A stretch of DNA of 64,000 bases from Thermococcaceae archaeon (GCA_030156945.1 JASGLT010000006.1:38723-102722), one strand, 5' to 3'. Counted from the stretch's first letter, positions 16,455 through 26,393 are shown. The notes: generated from the sequence alone by a model not told the origin. Numbers and translations: made by a program.

Positions 16455-17264
16455 TCAACGTTCGTGGTTGGGAGAGTTCCTTCCAACGGCGAAGGAGAGG
16501 AACTCCCTCAGAAACTTGAGTCCTGCCCCATAGTTTACGGCCTTTGGATGGATGGACAGGTAGAATGTACCTTTACATCTTGTATAGTCGTGTTTTGCTT
16601 TTTTCAGTGTAATATTGAGCTTGGTGCTTGAGTTCTGTAGATACCAGGTGTACTCTCTGTTTATAATTTTGTATGAAGTTCCTTGGGGAGTGTACAATGT
16701 GTCCTTGGTTATAACGCTCAGATTGTGTGATAGCACTACCTTCAGGGCATCTTCAGATATGGCGTAGTTGGGGGGTACGAAGTAGCTCGGGGAAAAGTTC
16801 AGTGCCCTCAACTCTTCCAGGCCAAGCTCCAGCTTCTTGCGCGCAGTTCCAGCATCGCAGTCAAACTCTCTATACTCATGTACGTAGCCGTGGAGCTCTA
16901 TGTGACAGCCTTTAGCTTGGGACTCCTTCAGGAATTTTACAAAATCGGGATCCTTATCTATGGGATGCTTTCCTGCGTGGTTTGGGATCACAAAGAAGTA
17001 CGTGTTGTTGGCCATGTTGTATTCGTCGATTATCTCGGTTATTTCCTTAAGCTCTTTGAGGTAAACTGGGCTTACATCGTGGACGAGGATAACAAGCCGA
17101 CAGGAGCTAGGAAATGTGCTGGATGTGTTGGCGTGACTCTCTGAAAAACTATCGTTTCGGGTTATGGATAAATCCGGCGAGTAATATTCCCGACTCCCAT
17201 ACAGAAAGATGCCCGCCCCGATTGCCAGGATAAGTACCGTTGTTATTACCAGCAATTTTTTCAT
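16455..17264 (-). CDS. DUF2334 polysaccharide-deacetylase-like secreted protein
   Basis: 269 residues with an N-terminal hydrophobic anchor or signal (LLVITTVLILAIGAGIFLYG). The catalytic-like domain follows: LVILVHDVSPVY (HD motif), HIELHGYVHEY (metal-binding histidines) and SPSYFVPPNYAISEDAL (the PPxY-like segment). This fits DUF2334 in the NodB-like carbohydrate deacetylase superfamily, so it may deacetylate an extracytoplasmic glycan; the substrate is unknown. It is convergent with the sRNA candidates. The region around residues 40-55 is Ser/Thr/Asn-rich and probably a linker. Confidence 0.78.
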   Translation of the reverse strand: MKKLLVITTVLILAIGAGIFLYGSREYYSPDLSITRNDSFSESHANTSSTFPSSCRLVILVHDVSPVYLKELKEITEIIDEYNMANNTYFFVIPNHAGKHPIDKDPDFVKFLKESQAKGCHIELHGYVHEYREFDCDAGTARKKLELGLEELRALNFSPSYFVPPNYAISEDALKVVLSHNLSVITKDTLYTPQGTSYKIINREYTWYLQNSSTKLNITLKKAKHDYTRCKGTFYLSIHPKAVNYGAGLKFLREFLSFAVGRNSPNHER

Positions 17265-17323
17265 AGAGGTAGTGATGTGGTTTCCCTTTAAAAGTGTTGC
17301 TACAGAAAATCAAAAAGGGTAAT

Positions 17324-18196
17324 TCATGGGTTGTTAAAGGCTCTGTTAAAAAACTCCCTGACTCTTGCCTTCCACTCCTCTGGGTGGAACTTGAGGGTTC
17401 TAACGTGGGGTGCATCGGTAACCCACAGTTCAACATTTGGATTGATTTTCCTGTTCCTCTCGTAGAACTCCCTGACTTCCTCAACCTTAACGAGCGGGTC
17501 TTTCTCTCCTGCTATAATGAGGAGCGGCTTCCTAACTCTGTCCGCGTACTCCATGGGGCTTATCTCCTTTCCACCGCTGAAGAGCTTCGTAAATGGTTTG
17601 ACGAAGACGTAGAGCCACTCTGGAAGGTTCGCGAAGTACTTCAGTCCCCTTGCACCAGTTTTGTCAAGGTCCATTGGGGGTGAGTCGGCAACACCACAGC
17701 AGACGTCTTCAATCTCTGCGAGCGACCTTATGGTGACCATAGCCCCCATTGAGAAGCCGATGAGTCCAATCTTGCCTGCCCTCTCCGGGTGAGTCTTTTT
17801 CAGCCACTCCACGGCGGCCTTCACGTCCAAGAGCTCTTTATCTCCAGCGGTAGTGTATTTCCCTCCGCTCTTTCCGTGGGCGCGGAAGTCAAAGACGAGG
17901 ACGTTGTAACCTTCCTCCAGGAGAAACTCCACAGTTGGCTTCATATAGAGCTCGTACCACCTGCTCGCGGTGTAGCCGTGGAGCGGAATTACAGTCTTGT
18001 CGCTCCCGTTGTCACCCCACCAGCCGCTGAGCCTAACGCCGTCTTCCGTTGTGAACTCGATGTCTTCGTACTCAAATCCGAAGTCCTTCGGTGTCCAGTC
18101 TTCGACCAGTCTTGGAGGCTTGACCATCTTGTAGCCGACGAAGGCCACAAACGCGATGAAAACAAGGATTAAAAGCAGAGCAATCTGCCATATCAT
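17324..18196 (-). CDS. Alpha/beta hydrolase, membrane-anchored
   Basis: 290 residues. A short N-terminal hydrophobic helix (IALLLILVFIAFVAFVGYKM) is followed by an alpha/beta hydrolase domain with an oxyanion region VIPLHGYTASRW, the acid-turn segment VLVFDFRAHGKSGG, the nucleophile elbow IGFSMGAM and a late ADAPHVRT-like region, here VTDAPHVRTLKFHP with the catalytic histidine. It resembles acyl-peptidase or esterase-like hydrolases (COG1073). Substrate unknown. It overlaps hepT by 4 bp (ATGA), so it may be translated from the same mRNA as the toxin-antitoxin pair. Confidence 0.82.
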   Translation of the reverse strand: MIWQIALLLILVFIAFVAFVGYKMVKPPRLVEDWTPKDFGFEYEDIEFTTEDGVRLSGWWGDNGSDKTVIPLHGYTASRWYELYMKPTVEFLLEEGYNVLVFDFRAHGKSGGKYTTAGDKELLDVKAAVEWLKKTHPERAGKIGLIGFSMGAMVTIRSLAEIEDVCCGVADSPPMDLDKTGARGLKYFANLPEWLYVFVKPFTKLFSGGKEISPMEYADRVRKPLLIIAGEKDPLVKVEEVREFYERNRKINPNVELWVTDAPHVRTLKFHPEEWKARVREFFNRAFNNP

Positions 18197-18540
18197 TTCT
18201 CTCCCTCCAGCTCATTTAAGATTTCTTGAAGCCTCTCCTTAAGGGGAGGAAGATCTTTAACAGGGGTTGTCCAGACAATCTCGGTATTTATTCCAAAATA
18301 CCCATGGATGACCCTGTCCCGCATCGCGGCCATTGCCCTCCAAGGCACTTCAGGATACCTCTTCCTTATCTCCTTTGGAACCTTCTTGGAGGCCTCTCCT
18401 ATGATCTCAATGCACCTGAGGACAGCGTAAACAGTCTTTTCATCCTTCAAGAAGTCCTGGAAGCTCATTCCCTCCGTAAACTCCATGGCCTTTCTGATGT
18501 TTTCCAGAATATCTCGGATATAAAGGAGGTAGTCCCTCAT
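18193..18540 (-). CDS. hepT: HepT-like HEPN-domain toxin
   Basis: 115 residues, all-helical HEPN/DUF86 protein with the RNase-type motif RX4H (RDRVIHGYFGI) near residue 74. HepT toxins cleave RNA and are neutralised by the cognate MNT nucleotidyltransferase, which AMPylates a tyrosine close to the RX4H motif; the tyrosine following HG here fits that. It overlaps mntA by 4 bp. It also overlaps the downstream hydrolase gene, which is unusual for a two-gene TA module. Confidence 0.85.
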   Translation of the reverse strand: MRDYLLYIRDILENIRKAMEFTEGMSFQDFLKDEKTVYAVLRCIEIIGEASKKVPKEIRKRYPEVPWRAMAAMRDRVIHGYFGINTEIVWTTPVKDLPPLKERLQEILNELEGEK

Positions 18541-18830
18541 ACCTTAACGGCCTCCTTTGAAACGTGCTCCCAGAGCTCTTTTCTCAGCGAGTTCTTTGGA
18601 ATGAGGTCAACTTCCACTCCAAGAAGCTCCGAAAGCTCGATCTGGAGTTTCGCGATCGTAAGAAGGCCCACTGGCTCTTTGAACTCCACAAGGATGTCAA
18701 CGTCGCTGGACTCGCCGGCTTCCCCCCTAGCGTAGGAGCCGAAAACCTCGATATCAATGACACCGTACTTCTCCTCAAGCTCTTTCTTGTGATCCTTGAG
18801 GATCGATATGATTTCCTGGAGGGTTTTCAT
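18537..18830 (-). CDS. mntA: MntA-like minimal nucleotidyltransferase antitoxin
   Basis: 97 residues with the Pol-beta-superfamily signature VFGSYARGEAGESSDVDILVEF (GSxxRG...SDxD) and a third acidic residue at VEVDLIP. Such minimal nucleotidyltransferases act as antitoxins to HepT by AMPylating it. It is transcribed first, with GGGGGAGACCG as ribosome binding site, and directly coupled to hepT. The motif is intact, so the antitoxin is predicted to be active. Confidence 0.87.
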   Translation of the reverse strand: MKTLQEIISILKDHKKELEEKYGVIDIEVFGSYARGEAGESSDVDILVEFKEPVGLLTIAKLQIELSELLGVEVDLIPKNSLRKELWEHVSKEAVKV

Positions 18831-18863
18831 CGGTCTCCCCCAAAAAGATGGAAAAAGAATTAT

Positions 18864-20189
18864 TTAACTTTTCTCCGCCTCAAGATTCTTCATCATCCAC
18901 ACCATCGGCAGGGCTAGGAGGACGAGGAGGGCACCTATCGGGAAGAGCACTCTGTAGTTCTCGCCCGCGAGGTCAACGATCGCTCCACCGGTCGTTCCTG
19001 CGAGGAGTACCGGGAGGGAGCGGGTGGCCTCGAAGAAGCCGTAGTACCTGCCCGTGAACGCTTCTCTCTCGAACTTGGTCAGAAGGTCTCCAATCACCGG
19101 GTACGATGCTGCCATGAGGATTCCCCAGCCTATGCCCGCTATTCCTAAGGCTATCGTTATCTGGGCCTTGGTCGTTATGAACCATCCCCATATCTGTGGA
19201 ATTGCGAAGATCAGGCCTCCGAGGACTATGCTCAGCCTTCTGCCGAGCTTGTCATAGATGATTCCTCCAGGCAGGGCACCGAGAAGAACGGCGACGTTGA
19301 AGAGCGCCATAAGGTAGAGGCCGAGGGAAGTTACCGCCTTCACGTTCTCCTCACTCGCCGAACCGTAGAGTATGAATGCGAGGATTCCGTAGAGGAAGAC
19401 CGCGATGAACTCAAAGCTCATCCACCAGAGAGTCTGAGCCGCGTAGAACTTAAGGAAGTCCCTGTTCCTGACGATGCTCCAGAGGTAATCTCCAAGGCTT
19501 TCGTTCTCTTCGATGTCGGGTGCCTCGGGTTCTCTGACAATGAGGTAGACAAAGACCGCGGCACCTATGAGGAAGAACGCCGTGACTAGGAATGGTATCT
19601 TGAGGTAAGGCGTCTGGGCGAGGGCCTTTATTCCCTCGCTCTCCCCGGTCATTGCAACTGCCTTTGCTATGAGGTAGCCGGCCAGTCCGAAGAGGAAGAG
19701 GTTGCCAGCCCACTCCAGCAGGGTTATAACGCCGCTGGCTGTACCGCGCTTTCCGCTCTCAACTGTATCCGGCATGAGGGCCCTGAACTGGGCCGTGTAG
19801 AGGTGCATCGAGAGGTAGAAGAACGCCAGCGTCAGGGCAAAGCCGAGCAGCGGAACACCCATGGCGTAGGCGGTGTATATCATTATGGCTGCTATGCCCG
19901 CCAGCAGGCCACCTATCATGATAAACGGCCTTCTCCTTCCGTGCTTCGACTTGAGTGTATCGCTGTAATAGCCGAGGAGCGGCGGAACGAGTATTCCGAT
20001 CAGACCCTCGAGGGCCAGTATAGTACCTTTAACAAACGCCGACTGGGTATAGCTCGACAACAGGGGGAAGGACAGGCCCTTGTTCAGAGCCCATCCAACG
20101 CTCCTGCTGAAGCCGAGCAAGGCGAGACCAAGGACAAGACCCCAGCTGAAGCCCTTCCCCACCATTTTCTGATCCGGTTCCCATTCCAT
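18864..20189 (-). CDS. MFS transporter (GPH/SLC45-like)
   Basis: 441 residues with about 12 hydrophobic segments. Between helices 2 and 3 the loop GYYSDTLKSKHGRRRPFIMIGG is the MFS motif D-x-x-x-x-R-x-G-R-R-x-P typical of GPH and sucrose/SLC45-type symporters. A second loop, YDKLGRRLSIVLGG, lies in the other half. It is followed in the region by a second MFS carrier of the same class, GDPD enzymes and glycerol genes, so a carbohydrate or glycerophospho-compound is a reasonable substrate guess; nothing in the sequence proves it. ATG follows GGGGGTGTTAGC. Confidence 0.85.
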   Translation of the reverse strand: MEWEPDQKMVGKGFSWGLVLGLALLGFSRSVGWALNKGLSFPLLSSYTQSAFVKGTILALEGLIGILVPPLLGYYSDTLKSKHGRRRPFIMIGGLLAGIAAIMIYTAYAMGVPLLGFALTLAFFYLSMHLYTAQFRALMPDTVESGKRGTASGVITLLEWAGNLFLFGLAGYLIAKAVAMTGESEGIKALAQTPYLKIPFLVTAFFLIGAAVFVYLIVREPEAPDIEENESLGDYLWSIVRNRDFLKFYAAQTLWWMSFEFIAVFLYGILAFILYGSASEENVKAVTSLGLYLMALFNVAVLLGALPGGIIYDKLGRRLSIVLGGLIFAIPQIWGWFITTKAQITIALGIAGIGWGILMAASYPVIGDLLTKFEREAFTGRYYGFFEATRSLPVLLAGTTGGAIVDLAGENYRVLFPIGALLVLLALPMVWMMKNLEAEKS

Positions 20190-20319
20190 GCTAACACCCC
20201 CAATTTCCTGTTTCTGTAACCAATGCCCTCAACATGACAGAAATGGCACTATAACGTCCTAATTTTTCAGTTTGCATTTGGTAGAGTTTCTCGCCAAATA
20301 ACGAAAGGGAGGGAAGAAA

Positions 20320-21684
20320 TCAGTCCATGTCGGGAACGTAATCGTAAGCGTCTTCGGCGCCACCCTTGACATCACCCCTCCTGACGAACTGCATCGCTAT
20401 CAGTGCCAGCAGGAAGAACGCCATTGCGAACGGCAGGAGGGTTTCGTAGCCTATCAGATCAAGCAGTGCACCCGCGAAAGGCGGCGCCACCAGGTTGGCC
20501 GCCTGGCTGAAGAAGTAGTATAGACCGGTGTAGCCGCCGACCTTCTCGTTCACGGTCATGTCAACGACCATTGGTAGCGAGTTGACGTTCACCATGGCCC
20601 AGCCTATTCCGCCGAGGAAGAACAGCCCCATGAACTTCATGATAACGGGGTCTGTGAGAGATACGTCCTGGGGCTTCGATGTTTCGCCGATGAAAAACGC
20701 CGCGAGGATTATCGCGATTATCGTTAGGAGACCGAGGGTTATCGTTTTCCTTCTTCCTATTCTCGCCCCGAGGAACCCGGCTGGTATTGCAAAGATCATG
20801 AAGCTGAGGCTGAACATTCCCAGCATGAAGGCGCCTGTACTCTCTATTTTCCTGGTTATCTCGGTTTCAGGAGCTCCCACTGGGATTCCGTAGAGGTGGT
20901 ACTTGACATAGCTGGTGAAGAAGGTCTCAAGGGAGTTGAAGGCTATGAACCAGAAGAATATCGCCAAGAGGATCGCCAAAAGGCTCCTCTCGTGGCTGGC
21001 GAAGACGTCCTTGAGGTTCTCCTTGAGCTCGCCGAAGCTTTTGCGTGAGGTCTCTGAGAGGAGCTCCCTTATTTTTATCTTTTTACCCGGAACGCGGTAT
21101 TCCTCGGGTTCCGGGACAAAGAGAACGACCAGCAGGTTGGCCAGGAGCATTATGAGAGCTCCCGCGTAGAACGGGTAGGCGTAGTTCATGTCGTAGAGGA
21201 CTTTGCCGCCGAAGTAGGCAAGAAGGGCGCCGAGGCCGCCCATGAAGTTGATTATACCGTTAGCCTGGCTCCTCTTTTCGCTGGGGGTTATGTCTGGCAT
21301 GAATGCTATTACTGGGGAGCGGAAGAGCGCCATGAAGAAGTTCATGAAGATGATGGTGCCCATGAAGAGGGCCAGGTTCTCATACCTCCTCGCCACGGGA
21401 ATGAGCGCGAACATCAGCGCGGCCGAAGGTGCGCCGAGCAGGATGTACGGCTTTCTCCTTCCGAGCCTCGTCCTCGTCATGTCGCTGAGCGCGCCCAGGA
21501 AGGGCAAAAGCAGGACGGCGAAGAGGTTGTCTATCGTCATTATGAAGCCAGTTATCGTCCTGTTCATGTGGAACGTGTCTTGGAGAAAGAGCGGTATGTA
21601 TGCGTTGTAGAGTGCCCATATTATGCTTATACCGAAGAAACCGAAGCCGAGCAGGAAAATCCTGCTGTACTTGAACTCCACCAT
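20320..21684 (-). CDS. MFS transporter (GPH/SLC45-like), second copy type
   Basis: 454 residues from ATG at 21684 (after GGGGGGATAAAA; the track extends six residues further). The loop LSDMTRTRLGRRKPYILLGAPSAA is the same D-x-x-x-x-R-x-G-R-R-x-P motif as in the previous MFS protein, and GARIGRRKTITLGL sits in the second half. The two proteins have similar length and organisation and are probably distant paralogues. It is divergent from the GDPD gene at 21775 with a gap of about 90 bp, so the two may share a regulatory region. Confidence 0.85.
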   Translation of the reverse strand: MVEFKYSRIFLLGFGFFGISIIWALYNAYIPLFLQDTFHMNRTITGFIMTIDNLFAVLLLPFLGALSDMTRTRLGRRKPYILLGAPSAALMFALIPVARRYENLALFMGTIIFMNFFMALFRSPVIAFMPDITPSEKRSQANGIINFMGGLGALLAYFGGKVLYDMNYAYPFYAGALIMLLANLLVVLFVPEPEEYRVPGKKIKIRELLSETSRKSFGELKENLKDVFASHERSLLAILLAIFFWFIAFNSLETFFTSYVKYHLYGIPVGAPETEITRKIESTGAFMLGMFSLSFMIFAIPAGFLGARIGRRKTITLGLLTIIAIILAAFFIGETSKPQDVSLTDPVIMKFMGLFFLGGIGWAMVNVNSLPMVVDMTVNEKVGGYTGLYYFFSQAANLVAPPFAGALLDLIGYETLLPFAMAFFLLALIAMQFVRRGDVKGGAEDAYDYVPDMD

Positions 21685-21774
21685 TTTTATCCCCCCTGAC
21701 AATAGAGACGGAAGTAATCCCTAAAACTGTGGATAGAAGGGTTTTTAAGGGTTTTTTGAACATAATCGGGCAGG

Positions 21775-22473
21775 ATGAGAGTGCTCACGTTGGGACACAG
21801 GGGATGCAGGGGAAAGCTTGAGAACACCATTCCAGCCTTCAAGAGGGCCCTCAGATGGGCTGACGGTGTTGAGATGGACGTCAGGATTACTGGGGATGGT
21901 AAGCTTGTAGTCCACCACGATGAGGGCTTCTGGAGCGATGGAAATTACCATCTAGTCTCTGAGCTGACGTTTAAAGACCTAAAGCGCCTTCACCCTCTCG
22001 GAAAGCTTGTTCCAAGCGTTGAGGAAGTTATCAGGAGTGTTTCGGGGTTTTTCGATTTTGATGTTAAAGAATCTGAAGCCGTTGAACCGCTTTTGAGCCT
22101 GGTTGAGAAGAACTCTCTTTTTGCATTCTCGGTGTTCTCTGCGGATAATCCTGATGTTGTGAAGGAACTGATTTCCGAGTGTCCAGACTGCAGGGTGGGC
22201 CTCTCAATAATCGGATATTCAAACGCCCTCCTCCTTCCAACTTTAAAGGGGCTCTATTCCGTTCACGTTCCAATAGATGCAGTTTCATACGTTGGCTTCA
22301 GGAACCTAACGGCAATTCTCCGGGCCGTTCGGAAAAAGGAGCTTAAGATTTTCCTCTGGAACTACAGGATGGACGAGCTGACATGGGTTCCCCGGCTCCT
22401 GCCATTTGTTGATGCAGTAATTTCCGACGACCCCGCCTGCCTGAGAAAAGCTTTTATGAACGATGCGTATTGA
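21775..22473 (+). CDS. Glycerophosphodiester phosphodiesterase-like protein (divergent)
   Basis: 232 residues with the GDPD start [21 protein letters not shown], the [19 protein letters not shown] segment (metal-binding E, D and catalytic H) and FDFDVKE. The TIM-barrel is complete but shorter and more diverged in the second half than the following paralogue. GDPDs hydrolyse glycerophosphodiesters to glycerol-3-phosphate and an alcohol. In archaea the natural substrate would be based on glycerol-1-phosphate or imported material. It is followed directly by a second gdpD. Confidence 0.85.
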   Translation: MRVLTLGHRGCRGKLENTIPAFKRALRWADGVEMDVRITGDGKLVVHHDEGFWSDGNYHLVSELTFKDLKRLHPLGKLVPSVEEVIRSVSGFFDFDVKESEAVEPLLSLVEKNSLFAFSVFSADNPDVVKELISECPDCRVGLSIIGYSNALLLPTLKGLYSVHVPIDAVSYVGFRNLTAILRAVRKKELKIFLWNYRMDELTWVPRLLPFVDAVISDDPACLRKAFMNDAY

Positions 22474-22489
22474 ACGCAAGGCGGTCATT

Positions 22490-23236
22490 ATGTGGGAGCG
22501 TAATAGGGTTATCGTCCTCGGACACAGGGGGTACATGAGCGACTACCCCGAAAACACCCTCCTTGCCTTCAGGAAGGCGGTTGAGGCCGGCGCGGACGGC
22601 ATAGAGCTGGACGTCTGGCTTACAAAGGACGGGCGCGTAGTGGTGATGCACGACGAGACCATAGACAGGACGAGCGACATGAAGGGCAGGCAGAAGGACA
22701 TGACCCTTGAAGAGCTCAAGAAGGCGGACGTCGGGCAGGGTGAGAGGATCCCGACGCTTGAAGAGGTCTTTGAGGTCATTCCGGGGAATGCGCTTGTGAA
22801 CGTTGAGCTGAAGGACAGGGACGCCGCCCGCGAGGTTGCTGAAATCGTAGCAGAGAACAACCCTGAACGGGTAATGATATCATCCTTCGATATGGATGCC
22901 CTCCGCGAGTACAGAAAGTACGACGATGAGACCACGATGGGCCTTCTCATAGACCGCGAGGAAGTGGTGCCTTTAATCCCGAAGCTCAAGGATGAGCTCA
23001 ACCTCTGGTCGGTGAACGTCCCCATGGAAGCGATACCGCTCATAGGGCTTGAAAAGACCCTCCAGGCCCTTCACTGGGTCCGCTCTCTGGGCCTGAAGGT
23101 TGTTCTGTGGACTGAAAACGACGTTCTCTTCTACAAGGACGACAACCTCGCCAAGCTCAAGGGGCTCTTTGAAGTGGTCATAGCGAACGACGTGGTGAGG
23201 ATGATTGATTACTTAAGAAAACTTGGACTTAGGTGA
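22490..23236 (+). CDS. Glycerophosphodiester phosphodiesterase
   Basis: 248 residues from ATG at 22490, preceded by AAGGCGGT. All GDPD motifs are strong: [55 protein letters not shown] and VVLWTEND near the end. It fits the GlpQ/UgpQ class, cytoplasmic since no signal is visible. Together with the gene before it (which it would overlap if started at 22463) it makes a tandem pair of unequal age. Its product glycerol-3-phosphate would feed the dehydrogenase at 26448. Confidence 0.93.
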   Translation: MWERNRVIVLGHRGYMSDYPENTLLAFRKAVEAGADGIELDVWLTKDGRVVVMHDETIDRTSDMKGRQKDMTLEELKKADVGQGERIPTLEEVFEVIPGNALVNVELKDRDAAREVAEIVAENNPERVMISSFDMDALREYRKYDDETTMGLLIDREEVVPLIPKLKDELNLWSVNVPMEAIPLIGLEKTLQALHWVRSLGLKVVLWTENDVLFYKDDNLAKLKGLFEVVIANDVVRMIDYLRKLGLR

Positions 23237-23269
23237 AAACTTTTTAAATTTTTGTTCTTACCACTATCT

Positions 23270-23944
23270 ATGATTCGCATGGACAAACTCATTATCCTTT
23301 CACTGCTGGGGATTGTTCTGATGGTAGGTGCGGTTATCACACCCCCTACAAGGTGTGGAGCACCTCCGGAAATTTCAGTGTTTCCTAACTTCGAGGAGTT
23401 TAGTGAAGAGCTAGAAAAGCTGAACATCAGCGAGCCTTTGCATATACCCAGTGAGCGTCTGGTGTTTGTTTGTCGAATTGAAAATGATTGGGCACTAAAC
23501 AGGACTGTGGATGCACTCAACGGATTTCCCCACAGTTGGATAGAACTGGAGGACGGATACGGTCATACGTATGTTTTAGTCCCGAATGGAACCTCCCTTC
23601 TTGAGGTACTCCCAGACTCCTGTATTCCTGTGGGAAAAGCGACACTAAAATCTGAAACCTCCAACAGAAAGGAGCTGGAATCTAGCCTCAGGGCGTACAT
23701 TGAGCTGTATGGAGTCATATCCAATACTTCTGATCGTGAGTTTATCGGTACCCGCATACTCGACATGAAGTCTCTTCTCTCGTCCGAAGAAGAGGGAACA
23801 TCAAACGCGACTTGGGCGGAGGTAATCATCCTCTACCCCTGCAAAAGGAACAGCAACGTGCCGATCATGGCAATCCTGTGGCTCGGAGTCTTTCTGACGG
23901 GAATTGCGGGAGTGGTGGTAATATGGAAGGAAAGAAGGCCTTAA
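23270..23944 (+). CDS. Unknown bitopic extracytoplasmic protein A
   Basis: 224 residues from ATG at 23270 (MIRMDKLIILSLLG). It has an N-terminal hydrophobic segment, an ectodomain with NIS, NRT, NGT, NTS and NAT sequons and four cysteines (TRCG, FVCR, DSCI, YPCK), and a C-terminal helix (IMAILWLGVFLTGIAGVVVIW) with a basic tail. No family recognised. A TATA-like CTTTTTAAATTT lies about 25 bp upstream, so translation is nearly leaderless. It overlaps the next gene, of the same architecture, by 22 bp. Confidence 0.6.
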   Translation: MIRMDKLIILSLLGIVLMVGAVITPPTRCGAPPEISVFPNFEEFSEELEKLNISEPLHIPSERLVFVCRIENDWALNRTVDALNGFPHSWIELEDGYGHTYVLVPNGTSLLEVLPDSCIPVGKATLKSETSNRKELESSLRAYIELYGVISNTSDREFIGTRILDMKSLLSSEEEGTSNATWAEVIILYPCKRNSNVPIMAILWLGVFLTGIAGVVVIWKERRP

Positions 23945-24597
23945 TCCTTGCGATGGTTCCATTTATATTTTTCATACTTCTCGGTTCGATATTCCTCGGT
24001 GTTTACTTCAGGGAGGCTTTCCTCGCACGTGAGCAACTCCTGGCTATGGATGAACTCGAAAAATTCGGTGACAGCGATGTATCGGGAGGAGGGCACTGCC
24101 ACGTGGTCCATGTATATGTCACAGTAACAAGGCGCGAAGAGGCTGTAAGACTAATTAACGTCCTTACTAAGCTGAACATCTCAGTTAGATCAGACCGAAT
24201 TGATCAAAGGTACGTCAACATGTATGGAAACCTTAGGCTTGGGGATATAAAAAGGTTTGAGCGGATGTGCAGGGAGAATGGATGGGTGGTTTCTTACTTC
24301 AACAATTCTAAAGCATGCTTGGAGAAGGTTTTGGAGCTTCAGAAAGAGAATGAGATAATTCTCGAACACATCAACGATCTCAACCCGAAGAGCCAGGAAA
24401 TCCTGCTCAATGTCCTTGAGAGCAATAAGAGGAAAATCGAAGAGATTGAGAAGAACATGAATAACGTTGCTGACCTGAATATTTACGTTGATACTAGTCT
24501 GCCATACACACCTGTGGAATTCCATGGGCTTTCAGTCCTCCTTGCGGTGTTCGGCCTTATCTCTGCTGGTGTATATCTAATGTGGAGGTTTTCTTAG
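23923..24597 (+). CDS. Unknown bitopic extracytoplasmic protein B
   Basis: 224 residues from ATG at 23923 (GGTGGTAATATG); the track adds 37 out-of-place residues. Like its neighbour it has an N-terminal helix (ALILAMVPFIFFILLGSIFLGVY), an ectodomain and a C-terminal helix (LSVLLAVFGLISAGVYLMWRF). The ectodomain contains a likely coiled-coil (LELQKENEIILEHINDL ... SNKRKIEEIEKNMNNV). Three cysteines are present. No family recognised. Shared topology, equal length and overlap with protein A suggest a heteromeric surface pair. Confidence 0.6.
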   Translation: MEGKKALILAMVPFIFFILLGSIFLGVYFREAFLAREQLLAMDELEKFGDSDVSGGGHCHVVHVYVTVTRREEAVRLINVLTKLNISVRSDRIDQRYVNMYGNLRLGDIKRFERMCRENGWVVSYFNNSKACLEKVLELQKENEIILEHINDLNPKSQEILLNVLESNKRKIEEIEKNMNNVADLNIYVDTSLPYTPVEFHGLSVLLAVFGLISAGVYLMWRFS

Positions 24598-24679
24598 AGG
24601 CATGACGGCGTGAACTCTCATTACTCTCCAATGCTGGAATGGTTCGTAATTGTAGTTTTCTTTCGTGGTTCTGATGATA

Positions 24680-24711
<32 letters not shown>

Positions 24712-24804
24712 GATTTAATTTCTTCTTCTCTTGTTCCACATAGAAAACATCGGTTGCGGAAACCCTAATAAGTCCCGATGCTCTCTATTCTCCTTAGGTG
24801 AGGC

Positions 24805-26295
24805 ATGGTGGAAAAGTTCATACTTTCTCTCGATGAGGGTACGACTTCCGCCAGGGCAATAATCTTCGACAGGGAGAGCAACATCCACGGAATAGGCCAG
24901 TACGAGTTCCCCCAGCACTATCCAAGGCCGGGATGGGTCGAGCACAACCCCGAGGAGATATGGGACGCCCAGCTCAGGGCGATAAAAGATGCAATTCAGA
25001 GCGCTAAAATAGAGCCGAATCAGATAGCGGCGATAGGAGTTACCAACCAGCGCGAGACGACGCTTGTATGGGACAAAGAGGGTAAGCCGTTGTACAACGC
25101 AATAGTCTGGCAGTGCAGGAGAACGGCTGAAATGGTTGAGGAGATAAAGCGCGAGTACGGGACGATGATAAAGGAGAAGACCGGCCTCGTCCCCGATGCC
25201 TACTTTTCTGCCTCGAAGCTTAAGTGGCTCCTCGACAACGTTCCAGGTTTAAGGGAGAAGGCCGAGAAAGGCGAGGTAATGTTCGGAACGGTCGATACCT
25301 TCCTCATCTACAGTCTCACAGGAGAGCACGTTACGGACTATTCCAATGCCTCAAGGACGATGCTCTTCAACATTAAGAAGCTTGACTGGGACGATGAACT
25401 CCTTGAGCTCTTCGACATTCCTGAGAGCGTTTTACCTGAAGTCAGGGAGTCAAGCGAGGTTTACGGTTACACAAAGAAGGAGCTTCTCGGGGCTGAGATT
25501 CCCGTGAGCGGCGATGCTGGTGACCAGCAGGCAGCGCTCTTCGGACAGGCGGCGTTTGAGGCGGGAATGGTGAAGGCCACCTACGGGACGGGCAACTTCA
25601 TCCTCGTAAACACGGATAAGATGGTGCTCTACTCCGACAACCTGCTCACGACGATAGCCTGGGGCCTCAACGGAAGGGTAAACTATGCTCTCGAGGGGAG
25701 CATTTTCGTAACTGGAGCTGCAGTTCAGTGGCTCAGGGATGGGATAAAAATCATAAAGCATGCCTCCGAGACAGAGGAACTCGCCACAAAGCTTGAGAGC
25801 AACGAAGGCATTTACTTCGTTCCCGCCTTCGTTGGTCTGGGGGCTCCCTACTGGGATCAGTTCGCCAGGGGCATTATAATCGGCATAACGCGCGGCACGG
25901 GCAGGGAGCATCTCGCGAGGGCGACGCTTGAGGCGATAGCATACCTCACCAGGGATGTCGTTGACGAGATGGAAAAGCTCGTTCAGATCAAGGAGCTCCG
26001 CGTCGATGGTGGAGCCACAGCAAACGACTTCCTCATGCAGTTCCAGGCGGACATCTTGAACAGAAAGGTGATAAGGCCCGTCGTGAAGGAGACAACGGCT
26101 CTTGGCGCCGCTTACCTCGCGGGGCTTGCCGTTGATTATTGGGCGGACACGAGAGAAATAGCCGAGCTGTGGAAGGCTGAAAGAATTTTCGAGCCGAAGA
26201 TGGATGAGAAAACTAGAGAGGGACTCTACAAAGGCTGGAAAGAAGCGGTAAAGAGGGCTATGGGCTGGGCAAAGGTTGTTGAGACAACTTCCTGA
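24805..26295 (+). CDS. glpK: Glycerol kinase
   Basis: 496 residues. FGGY-family motifs are clear: [19 protein letters not shown] (phosphate loop), [12 protein letters not shown], the catalytic aspartate region [15 protein letters not shown], and [20 protein letters not shown]. It phosphorylates glycerol with ATP; members from Thermococcus are well characterised. The ribosome binding site is TTAGGTGAGGC. It heads the glp cluster, followed 152 bp later by the dehydrogenase genes, which have their own TATA box. Confidence 0.97.
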   Translation: MVEKFILSLDEGTTSARAIIFDRESNIHGIGQYEFPQHYPRPGWVEHNPEEIWDAQLRAIKDAIQSAKIEPNQIAAIGVTNQRETTLVWDKEGKPLYNAIVWQCRRTAEMVEEIKREYGTMIKEKTGLVPDAYFSASKLKWLLDNVPGLREKAEKGEVMFGTVDTFLIYSLTGEHVTDYSNASRTMLFNIKKLDWDDELLELFDIPESVLPEVRESSEVYGYTKKELLGAEIPVSGDAGDQQAALFGQAAFEAGMVKATYGTGNFILVNTDKMVLYSDNLLTTIAWGLNGRVNYALEGSIFVTGAAVQWLRDGIKIIKHASETEELATKLESNEGIYFVPAFVGLGAPYWDQFARGIIIGITRGTGREHLARATLEAIAYLTRDVVDEMEKLVQIKELRVDGGATANDFLMQFQADILNRKVIRPVVKETTALGAAYLAGLAVDYWADTREIAELWKAERIFEPKMDEKTREGLYKGWKEAVKRAMGWAKVVETTS

Positions 26296-26393
26296 ATGTG
26301 CTGAGTTATTCATTGGGACAGTGTTCTCCTCTGTTCTTCCTTTTTGTGCCCGAAAACGTTCTTTAATTCCCTTTAAGTGCAACTAAAGGTTAA

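Noticed and set aside
16386-16631. 81-aa plus-strand ORF overlapping the sRNA candidate and the DUF2334 gene
   Set aside because: Overlaps a real gene on the other strand and begins inside the C/D-like element; no protein-like composition.
25450-26382. 310-aa minus-strand ORF opposite glpK
   Set aside because: Shadow of the glycerol kinase gene without ribosome binding site or motifs.
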